In this document: piece by piece, positions 16,405-23,014 of the stretch | Layout: each line of letters starts with the position of its first letter | How positions within the stretch are numbered: the stretch's first letter is position 1 | NCBI RefSeq assembly: GCF_044197065.1 | Contig: NZ_JBIQOI010000010.1 | Location: 1-64,000 of the forward strand | DNA: 64,000 nt | From: Kluyvera ascorbata_C | GTDB taxonomy: Bacteria > Pseudomonadota > Gammaproteobacteria > Enterobacterales > Enterobacteriaceae | Direction of reading: 5' to 3' | Program-made: the position numbers and the translations under genes | Notes under the pieces: model-generated | The model's database searches: none | Told to the model about the DNA's origin: nothing | Seen by the model: the letters and a program-made list of their open reading frames with translations, nothing else

Positions 16405-16761
16405 ATGAGCAAGATGCCGCTTTTTTTCATTATAGTCGTCGCCGTTATTGTGGTGGCGGCTTCGTTCCGCTTTGTGCAGCAGCGCCGGGAGAAAATGGAC
16501 AACGACGCCGCCCCGCTGATGCAAAAACGGGTGGTGGTGAGTAACAAACGCGAGAAGGTGCTGAACGATCGCCGTTCGCGTCAGCAGACGGTGACGCCAG
16601 CCGGTAGCGAGATGCGTTATGACGTGAGCTTTAAGCCGGAGCAGGGCGGGATGGAGGTGAGTTTCCGCGTAGAAGCAGAGCAGTATCATCAACTGACGGT
16701 GGGCGATAAGGGGACGCTGAGCTACAAAGGTTCGCGCTTTGTCGATTTTAAGGCCGAATAG
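16405..16761 (+). CDS. yhhM: DUF2500-type membrane-anchored protein YhhM
   Basis: 118 residues from MSKMPLFF, matching E. coli YhhM (119); a frame opening 60 bases upstream is not used. One N-terminal transmembrane helix (about 5-24, FFIIVVAVIVVAASF), then a charged linker and a small beta-rich domain containing KREKVLNDRRSRQQ and GDKGTLSYKGSRF. Function unknown. In K-12 its neighbour is yhhL; here a 5-kb island separates them, and a damaged second copy of yhhM lies inside that island. Confidence 0.95.
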   Translation: MSKMPLFFIIVVAVIVVAASFRFVQQRREKMDNDAAPLMQKRVVVSNKREKVLNDRRSRQQTVTPAGSEMRYDVSFKPEQGGMEVSFRVEAEQYHQLTVGDKGTLSYKGSRFVDFKAE

Positions 16762-16769
16762 GGAGCGAT

Positions 16770-16813
16770 ATCGCCCATTGATGCGGTTGTGTCAAAGGGC
16801 GATAGTCTTTTTT
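16770..16813 (+). terminator. Terminator after yhhM
   Basis: ATCGCCC (16770-16776) pairs with GGGCGAT (16797-16803) across a 20-base loop, followed by a T-rich run (16807-16813). Only the right arm survives in the duplicated copy near 19467. Confidence 0.6.
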
Positions 16814-17039
16814 ATACTGATACTCGTAATACAACATACTCATATATTGAAATTAAATATCAATTCTTTTAGATGCATTATCTCTGACTGATATTTTAAT
16901 TTGTTTTTTGTTGCAATTTGAAATATAGAGTTAGTCACCATTTGTTTTTTACGCTATAAATATCCTTGTTTTTTATTCGAGTTAAACAGTGCTTTTATTT
17001 CGTTTAATTATTATTCGCGCCTATGCATAAGGATATTAT
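16814..17039 (+). promoter_or_regulatory. AT-rich leader/promoter region of hcp
   Basis: About 226 bp, very AT-rich, ending in the ribosome binding site AAGGA about 7 bases before the hcp ATG. A clearly homologous copy precedes the second hcp (about 19476-19703), with shared blocks such as GAGTTAGTCA and TTGTTTTTTACGCTATA. The -10/-35 elements cannot be picked safely. H-NS silencing would be expected for such a tract (inference). Confidence 0.5.
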
Positions 17040-17519
17040 ATGGCAAATACAATTTGGTTGACACTGAATGGTCAATCTCAGGGATTAATTTCGGCGGGCT
17101 GTTCTGCCGTTGATTCAATTGGGAATAAAGCTCAGTTGGTACACTGCGATCAGATTATGGTCATGGCAATTTCACATGGCATTCACCGTGAGCAGAACGT
17201 GAATCATCAGTCCATGACGATGGTGAAACCAGTGGATAAAGCTTCGCCATTGCTGGGGAAAGCTATCAATGATAATGAAGAACTCACCTGCGAATTTAGC
17301 TTTTACCGAACGAATCGGATGGGGTTTAACGAGCTTTACTACACGGTAAAATTAACGAATGCCAGAATTTCCAGCATTCATCTTAGCGTCCCACATACTA
17401 TTGATGATAGCGCTGGGCAACCTGAGGAATCTATTGATCTGTGTTATGAGTCAATCAGCTGGGATCACCACATAGCAGGAACCAGTGCATACAGTATTTG
17501 GGAAGAACGTATTTTTTAA
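17040..17519 (+). CDS. hcp: Hcp-family type VI secretion tube/effector-carrier protein
   Basis: 159 residues, full length for the enterobacterial Hcp family, which forms hexameric rings of the T6SS inner tube and carries effectors. Visible family features: WLTLNGQSQGLISAGCSAVDSI, DKASPLLGKAINDNE, ELTCEFSFYRTN, NELYYTVKLTNARI and SISWDHHIAGTSAYSIWEERIF. No T6SS structural gene is nearby, so this is an orphan hcp. Its stop TAA (17517-17519) overlaps the start region of the next gene. The stop is preceded by a T6 run, a possible +1 frameshift site that would join the two products. Confidence 0.93.
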   Translation: MANTIWLTLNGQSQGLISAGCSAVDSIGNKAQLVHCDQIMVMAISHGIHREQNVNHQSMTMVKPVDKASPLLGKAINDNEELTCEFSFYRTNRMGFNELYYTVKLTNARISSIHLSVPHTIDDSAGQPEESIDLCYESISWDHHIAGTSAYSIWEERIF

Positions 17520-17529
17520 GGGAATGCAG

Positions 17530-18411
17530 ATGGTTGGTTATGTTGATTGGATTAATCAAAACTCAAAGGACCTGCTTAGAGGAAACAATAGGGAACTTGT
17601 CAGGCGCTCTGAGGACGATATTCGGGCATTTAAGCAACGGCTAGATAAAGATGCACAACACGTCATGCTGCTGTCGCTGGAGGAGGCGCAGGGCGTCATT
17701 GACGATCTGCTAAAAAGCAACGCCATGTCGCAGGCCACCACCTATGCGGGAAATATTAGAGATGCTGCCGGTGGTGCGGTAAATATTGTAAAACTGATTT
17801 CTTATAAAGATGCCGGGAAGATTGTTTTTACGCTTAAAGGATTGGGGGTTAAGGCTGTTCAATACTCTTATGGCGGGAAAATGTATGTGAAAATTACCGG
17901 CTATCCTTCCTTGCGGCGAATTCTTAATGGGACCCGCTATCGCATCAATCACCCCAGGCTTCTGGAGTTAGGGATTGGTAAAGCTGGCGTTCAATTCGGC
18001 ATAATTTCAGGAGCACGGTTTTGCATCTGGTTTTCAGCTTGCTGGCGGCTTGTCGAGTTAATTTTTAGATCTGATCACGATGTCGCGGCCTTTCTGGGAA
18101 ATATTACTATGGATGTGGCTAAGGTGATTGTGACGGTTTTTGTTACTAAGGTGGTTGTGGGGGGAGTGGCATCACTGGCAACGGCATTTTCTGCAAGTTT
18201 GGTTGTGCCTATATGGGGAGAGATTGTTATTGTTGTTGTTCTTGGTTTTTTTATTACAAGTCTGTTAGATGTCTATGATGAAAATAATAAATTATCTAAT
18301 AAGCTAATTGAGAGTATTCTTTCTGGACTTAAAGAACAAGAGCGTATTGAAGAATGGAATGCTAAACATGTTTCTGATTTTTCGCGTTCTATTTTACGAG
18401 GAGGATATTAG
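17530..18411 (+). CDS. Putative T6SS toxin partner of Hcp (membrane-active, unknown family)
   Basis: 293 residues from the ATG at 17530 (SD AAGGGA, 17518-17523, spacing 6); an in-frame ATG at 17524 is possible. The frame is also open upstream through the hcp end, in the +1 frame. The N-terminal half is soluble and helical (FKQRLDKDAQHVMLLSLEEAQGVI). Strongly hydrophobic stretches lie at about 160-185 and 205-255 (IVTVFVTKVVVGGVASLATA), then a charged tail. No enzymatic motif seen. Position after hcp and before a multi-spanning membrane protein suggests a pore-forming antibacterial effector with an inner-membrane immunity protein, as for Hcp-ET proteins and colicins. This is inference; I do not recognise a named family. 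Confidence 0.7.
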   Translation: MVGYVDWINQNSKDLLRGNNRELVRRSEDDIRAFKQRLDKDAQHVMLLSLEEAQGVIDDLLKSNAMSQATTYAGNIRDAAGGAVNIVKLISYKDAGKIVFTLKGLGVKAVQYSYGGKMYVKITGYPSLRRILNGTRYRINHPRLLELGIGKAGVQFGIISGARFCIWFSACWRLVELIFRSDHDVAAFLGNITMDVAKVIVTVFVTKVVVGGVASLATAFSASLVVPIWGEIVIVVVLGFFITSLLDVYDENNKLSNKLIESILSGLKEQERIEEWNAKHVSDFSRSILRGGY

Positions 18412-18413
18412 TA

Positions 18414-18923
18414 TTGGATATTCATACCCATATAAAAAACAGAGCAAAAATATGTGTTGGGATGGTGGTGTTATCATATATTATCTATTCAACCTATGAT
18501 ATCTGCATTAAAGGTGTTATGGGGGTGGTAAACTTAAGGTGTATTATTTATTTTCGCTGGCAGGATGTGCCATTATTGCTTTTCATTCCGACCTGGATTT
18601 ATTTTTTCCTTCTTTTTATGTCGGCTGTTTTTTCAAAAAATATAACACCTAATAATATATTGCATCGAGGTATGAATATTGCGCTTGGTTATGGAGGTAT
18701 TGTTACTGTGCTTGGTTTTGTAACCTCACTTATCATCCCATTTTATCTTCTTAGCTCAGGTTATGTCTATTGCTATGGTGGCGGTCCGTTTTCAGGGATT
18801 TATTACACGAAAAACGAGGGCATTTGCGAGCAAACGAAAATTGCCTGGGATAACGGAGGCGTTAAGGAAATTAATAAACTAAACGATAAGCTTGATTTCA
18901 TAATGTCTTCCGGAAAAAACTGA
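18414..18923 (+). CDS. Multi-spanning membrane protein, putative immunity protein (copy A1)
   Basis: 169 residues with a TTG start at 18414, set by a strong GAGGAGG site (18399-18405), 2 bp after the toxin stop. All three intact or frameshifted relatives here also use TTG. Hydrophobic segments at about 12-35, 50-72 and 85-120. Conserved marks: IHTHIKNR at the start, LHRGMNIALGYGG, YLLSSGYVYCYGGGPFSGIYYTKN. It resembles DUF1240-type proteins from memory. Likely neutralises the preceding membrane toxin in the cytoplasmic membrane (inference from order and topology). Confidence 0.75.
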   Translation: MDIHTHIKNRAKICVGMVVLSYIIYSTYDICIKGVMGVVNLRCIIYFRWQDVPLLLFIPTWIYFFLLFMSAVFSKNITPNNILHRGMNIALGYGGIVTVLGFVTSLIIPFYLLSSGYVYCYGGGPFSGIYYTKNEGICEQTKIAWDNGGVKEINKLNDKLDFIMSSGKN

Positions 18924-18940
18924 CGAAAGGGATACGAATT

Positions 18941-19237
18941 TTGACATTTATACGCAGATAACAAACAGATGTATAATATTGACGGGTTCAGCAATTATCT
19001 CGCATGTAACTTATTCTATCTATAGTAGTTGTATCGTTGAGGTTATGAGTGCCGTAAACTTACGGTGTATTATATATTGTTGCTTCTAATCCCTGTCGTT
19101 ATAACTTTTTGTGCCGACTACGGTCTATTTTGTTTTCCTTATTATGTCTGCTTTTTTTAGGGGAAGCTCCCAAAAAGATACTCCATCGAGGGATGAATGT
19201 TGCACTGGGTGCTGTTGTCTCAATAATCACTCCATTA
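18941..19237 (+). pseudogene. Degenerate second immunity gene (copy B1), truncated at duplication junction
   Basis: Starting at a TTG at 18941, the DNA closely follows the gene at 21408-21916 (shared blocks ACGGGTTCAGCAATTATCTC and CTCCATCGAGGGATGAAT). A stop falls after six codons, further indels follow, and an internal deletion removes part of the third hydrophobic segment. The 3' end is lost where sequence resembling the region upstream of yhhM begins (about 19232-19240). Remnant of the second immunity gene of unit 1. Confidence 0.8.
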
Positions 19238-19474
19238 TTTGCGTAAATTCTTAAAGGCATCTGAAATGTGCAAGATTCCGTTATTTTTCATTATAGTCGT
19301 CGCCGTTATTGTGGGGGCCACACCGTTCCGCTTTGTACGGCAGACCGTTCGTATCAGCATGCGGTGACGCCTGCCGGTAGCGAGATGCGCTATGACGTGA
19401 GCTTTAAGCCGGAGCAGGGGTGGCTGGAGGTGTGTTTCAGCGTAGAAGTATCATCAGCTGGCGGTGGGCGATAG
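19238..19474 (+). pseudogene. Truncated duplicate of yhhM
   Basis: From ATTTGCGTAAATTCTTA (19238) the sequence repeats the yhhM upstream region (16376) and gene. The yhhM frame from ATG 19266 reads MCKIPLFFIIVVAVIVGATPF, then is broken by an internal deletion removing the charged linker, and stops early. The distal part (TPAGSEMRYDVSFKPEQ) survives in another frame. It proves the tandem duplication included the core gene yhhM. Confidence 0.9.
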
Positions 19475-19703
19475 TATTTTTTATATTGATACGCGTAATA
19501 CAACGATCACATATATTGAAATTTAATATCAATTAGTTCAAATGTATTATATCTGACTGATACTTTATTTTTTTGTTGATATTTAAAATTTAGAGTTAGT
19601 CATCATTTGTTTTTTACGCTATAGATATCCTTGTTTTTTAATGCAAATAATATGGCTTTTATTACGTGGGGTTATTGTTCGCGTTTATGCATAAGGATGT
19701 TAT

Positions 19704-19988
19704 ATGTTAAATTCAGTGTGGTTAACGCTGAATGGTCAATTTCAGGGGGTAATTTCGGCGGGCTGTTCTACCGTTGATTCTATTGGAAATAAAGCGCAGT
19801 TGGTACACGGCGATCAGATTATGGTCATGGTAATTTCACATGGCATTCATCTTCACGTCCCAGATACTATTGATGATAGCGCCGGGCAACCCGAGGAATC
19901 AATTGAGCTGTCTTATGAGTCAATCAGTTGGGATCATCATATAGCGGGAACCAGCGCATATAGCTTGTGGGAAGAACGTATCTTTTAA
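19704..19988 (+). pseudogene. Second hcp copy with internal 65-codon deletion
   Basis: 94 codons, in frame. Identical in layout to hcp at 17040 but lacking residues 48-112: the sequence jumps from HGIH to the stretch after SSIH. The missing 195 bp lie between two GCATTCA direct repeats in the intact copy (17179-17185 and 17374-17380). The lost part includes the central beta strands and DKASPLL motif, so the product is unlikely to form Hcp rings. The start, ribosome binding site and the TTT TAA G ending before the toxin are kept. Confidence 0.88.
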
Positions 19989-19992
19989 GGGA

Positions 19993-20879
19993 ATGTATAT
20001 GGTTGGTTATATCGATTGGATTGATCAAAACTCAAAAGACCTGCTTAGAGAAAACAACTGGCAGCTTGCCAGGCGCTTTGAGGACGATATCCGGGCGTTT
20101 AAACAGCGGCTAGATAAAGATGCACAACACGTCATGCTGCTGTCGCTGGAGGAGGCGCAGGGCGTTATTGACGATCTGCTAAAAAGCAACGCCATGTCGC
20201 AGGCCACCACCTATGCGGGAAATATTAGAGATGCTGCCGGTGGTGCGGCAAATATTGTGAAACTGATCTCATATAGAGATGCCGGGAAGATTGTTTTTAC
20301 GCTTAAAGGGTTGGGGGTTAAGGCTGTTCAATACTCTTATGGCGGGAAAATGTATGTGAAAATTACCGGCTACCCTTCCTTGCGGCGAATTCTTAATGGG
20401 ACCCGCTATCGCGTCAATCACCCCAAACTTCTGGAGTTAGGGATTGGTAAAGCAGGTGTCCAAGCCGGCATAATTTCAGGAGCACGGTTTTGCATCTGGT
20501 TTTCAGCCTGCTGGAGACTTGTCGAGTTAATTTTTAGATCTGATCACGATGTCGCGGCCTTTCTGGGAAATATCACAATGGATGTGGCTAAGGTGATTAT
20601 GACGATTTTTGTTACTCAGGTGGTTGTGGGTGGGGGGGTATCACTGGCAACGGCATTTTCTGCGAGTTTAGTTGTTCCTATATGGGGAGGAATTTTTTTG
20701 TTGTTGTTCTTGGGGTTATTATTACTCGTCAGTTAGATACTTATGATAGAACTAACCAACTATCTAATAGATTGATTGAGTGTATTCGTTCCGGGCTTAA
20801 AGAACGACAACGTATCGAAGAATGGAATCATAAACATTCATCTGATTTCTCGCATTCTTTTTTTCGAGGGGGGTATTAA
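19993..20879 (+). pseudogene. Second toxin copy, frameshifted in a T7 tract
   Basis: Near-identical to the toxin gene at 17530 through most of its length (start at ATG 19993 or 19999). The frame breaks at a run of seven T (20693-20699) inside the long hydrophobic region and stops at 20736. The correct C-terminal part (VVVLGVIITRQLDTYDRTNQLSNRL ... RGGY, ending 20879) continues in another frame. One extra T would restore a protein like copy 1. Decayed copy, switchable tract, or a base-calling error in a homopolymer. Confidence 0.8.
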
Positions 20880-20881
20880 TT

Positions 20882-21391
20882 TTGAATATTTACACTCATA
20901 TAAAAAACAGATGTAAAATACTTTTTGGAATGGCGATATTCTCATACTTCATCTACTCAACCTATAAAATCTGTATTGTAGGTGTTATGGCTGTTTTAAA
21001 TTTACGGAGTATTATTTATTTTTGCTGGCAGGATGTGCCAATATTACTTGTTATTCCTGTGGCTATTTATTTTTTTCTTCTTTTTATGTCTGCCATTTTT
21101 TCAAAAAACATAGCGCCTAACAAGATACTCCATCGAGGAATGAATGTTGCGCTGGGTTATGGATGTATTGTCTTCGTACTTGGTTTTGTAATCTCAATTA
21201 TTATCCCATTTTATCTTCTTAGCTCAGGTTATGTCTACTGTTACGGTGGTGGTCCATTTTCAGGTATTTATTACACGAAAAATGAGTCGATCTGCGAGCA
21301 GACGAAAATTGCCTGGGATAATGGAGGCGTTAAGGAAATTAACAAGCTAAACGATAGGCTTGATTTTATGATGTCTTCCGGAAACGACTGA
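20882..21391 (+). CDS. Multi-spanning membrane protein, putative immunity protein (copy A2)
   Basis: 169 residues, TTG start at 20882 with a G-rich ribosome binding site just before the end of the toxin frame. It is an intact paralogue of the gene at 18414, with the same three hydrophobic blocks and C-terminal YCYGGGPFSGIYYTKN. Differences are scattered, mostly in the first half. It would still give immunity although its neighbouring toxin frame is broken, or it may protect against a variant toxin. Confidence 0.72.
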   Translation: MNIYTHIKNRCKILFGMAIFSYFIYSTYKICIVGVMAVLNLRSIIYFCWQDVPILLVIPVAIYFFLLFMSAIFSKNIAPNKILHRGMNVALGYGCIVFVLGFVISIIIPFYLLSSGYVYCYGGGPFSGIYYTKNESICEQTKIAWDNGGVKEINKLNDRLDFMMSSGND

Positions 21392-21407
21392 CGAAAGGAA
21401 CATTAAT

Positions 21408-21916
21408 TTGAACGTTTACACCCATATAAAAAACAGATGTGTAATACTGACGGGTTCAGCAATTATCTCGTATGTAACTTATTCTACCTATAGTAGTTGT
21501 ATCGTTGAGGTTATGAATGTCGTAAACTTGCGTAGTATTATATATTTTTACGTCCAATCCCTATCATTAGTACTTTTTGTGCCGACTGCGGTCTATTTTG
21601 TTTTTCTTTTTATGTCTGCTTTTTTTCAAGGAATCTGGCTCCCAACAAGATACTCCATCGAGGGATGAATATTGCACTGGGTTATGGAGGAGTAGCCCTT
21701 GTGTTAGGTACTGTTACCTCAATCATCACCCCATTTTATCTACTTAGCTCTGGCTATGTCTACTGCTACAGTGGAGGTCCATTTTCAGGTATTATGTACA
21801 CAAAAAATGAATCAATTTGCGAGCCGGTGAAAATTATCTGGGATAGCAAGGATAAGGGCGCCAAAGAGATTAAAGAACTTAACGATAAACTTGACTCAAT
21901 CCAGCCACATCAATAA
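21408..21916 (+). pseudogene. Third immunity-like gene (copy B2), frameshifted in a T7 tract
   Basis: TTG start at 21408 (SD AAAGGAA). The first frame runs to a stop at 21668. The remainder, MNIALGYGGVALVLG to ...DKLDSIQPHQ, is in another frame from 21665 to 21916. The break maps to a seven-T run (21620-21626); eight T would restore a 169-residue-like protein. More divergent from copies A1/A2 than they are from each other, and the counterpart of the degenerate gene at 18941. Confidence 0.75.
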
Positions 21917-21935
21917 CAGCAACGCCACATTTGAA

Positions 21936-21961
21936 GCCCGATGAGTAAAATCGCATCGGGC
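21936..21961. terminator. Hairpin between immunity cluster and yhhL
   Basis: GCCCGATG (21936-21943) pairs with CATCGGGC (21954-21961). Placed between convergent genes. The T-run is weak on either side, so its strength as a terminator is uncertain. Confidence 0.5.
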
Positions 21962-21971
21962 AATTCTATTA

Positions 21972-22250
21972 CTACTTTTTCTTCAAGTTAGCGCCGATTT
22001 TTTTCTGCCACACCAGCAGTTCAAACACGCCGAAGAGGAAGATACGCACTTTCTCGCCGCGGCTCATTTGCGGGCCATCTTTTGGCATCGTCGATTGCAG
22101 CAGCGCCATCTGCATGCCGTGCATCAGCACCATAAAAATCAGCGCAACGTTAACGAAAATGTTCAGCGGGCGCGGAAACGGGTGAACCAGGTTCAGCACC
22201 AGGAAGGCCCATACGCACAGCATCAGCGCGCGTCCAAGATTAATCAGCAT
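21972..22250 (-). CDS. yhhL: DUF1145-type small membrane protein YhhL
   Basis: 92 residues from MLINLGRALM, close to the E. coli length; the longer frame to 22292 lies inside rsmD. Two hydrophobic helices (about 5-25 and 28-50), then a charged segment and FGVFELLVWQKK near the end. Function unknown. Overlaps the rsmD 3' end by 11 bp, so it is co-transcribed and coupled with it. It is the right-hand core border of island 1. Confidence 0.93.
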   Translation of the reverse strand: MLINLGRALMLCVWAFLVLNLVHPFPRPLNIFVNVALIFMVLMHGMQMALLQSTMPKDGPQMSRGEKVRIFLFGVFELLVWQKKIGANLKKK

Positions 22251-22836
22251 CACTTTCTCCCTGCACTTCACGATGATAGAGACGGTAGGCAACCTGACCG
22301 GCGATTTTTTCCCGATGCAGATCCCAGCTGACCGGCACTGGAGGCAGACCGTTTTCGACTTCGCTTTCTACATAGATGAGTGCGTTATCGGCCAGCCAAC
22401 CGTGGGTTTCCAGTAAGTTTAACGTCTCTTCCAGTAATCCCTTCCGGAATGGCGGATCGACAAAAATAATATCATGCGGCGTACCCGGTTGAGCGAGGAA
22501 TGCGAGGGTGTTCGTATTCACCACTTTGCCCTGCGCGGCGTTTAGCGTCGCGAGGTTTTTTTGTAGCTGCTGCGCAACGGAACGCTCCATCTCCAGCAGC
22601 GTTGTGCTGGCAGCATAGCGGGAGAGCGCTTCCAGCCCTAACGCGCCGCTTCCGGCGAAGCAGTCCAGGCAGCGGGCATCCACCATGGAGGGAGCCAGCC
22701 AGTTGAAGAGGGTCTCACGCACGCGATCGGTGGTGGGTCTGAGGCCTGGGCTATCAGGAACGGGGAGTTTACGGCCGCGCCACTGACCGCCAATAATGCG
22801 GATCTGGCCCATGCCGCCGGAAGTTGGTTTTTTCAT
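22240..22836 (-). CDS. rsmD: 16S rRNA (guanine-966-N2)-methyltransferase
   Basis: 198 residues, same as E. coli RsmD. SAM-dependent Rossmann methyltransferase: GQWRGRKLPVP at the N terminus, CFAGSGALGLEALSR as the SAM-binding motif I, and FVDPPF as the catalytic (D/N)PP(F/Y) motif. It methylates G966 of 16S rRNA during 30S assembly. Divergent from ftsY. Confidence 0.97.
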   Translation of the reverse strand: MKKPTSGGMGQIRIIGGQWRGRKLPVPDSPGLRPTTDRVRETLFNWLAPSMVDARCLDCFAGSGALGLEALSRYAASTTLLEMERSVAQQLQKNLATLNAAQGKVVNTNTLAFLAQPGTPHDIIFVDPPFRKGLLEETLNLLETHGWLADNALIYVESEVENGLPPVPVSWDLHREKIAGQVAYRLYHREVQGESDAD

Positions 22837-23014
22837 TTGCTTGCTCTGGTCGCTCTTTCGGCCTGCTATTCTAGCTTTCTGCCCTGCCGGGTGAAAGCGG
22901 TGAAGCCAGGGAAGTTAAGTGGTAGACTAACCGACTAATTTCATCATTATTTTAGCCTTCGCGTCGATTATGGCGAAGTGGCGCCATCAAAAACAGCGGG
23001 GAGTGTGGTTGCAA

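Noticed and set aside
17505..17535. -1 frameshift at the hcp T6 run
   Set aside because: A -1 slip enters a frame (TTA AGG GAA TGC ...) that is not the toxin frame; only +1 (or -2) reaches it.
19268..19474. Open frame of 68 codons in the yhhM remnant
   Set aside because: It combines an out-of-frame start with the distal yhhM frame after a deletion; best explained as a pseudogene.
16762..21960. A complete T6SS gene cluster
   Set aside because: No tssB/C, clpV, vgrG, icmF-like or baseplate genes are present; only hcp, a putative toxin and immunity genes.
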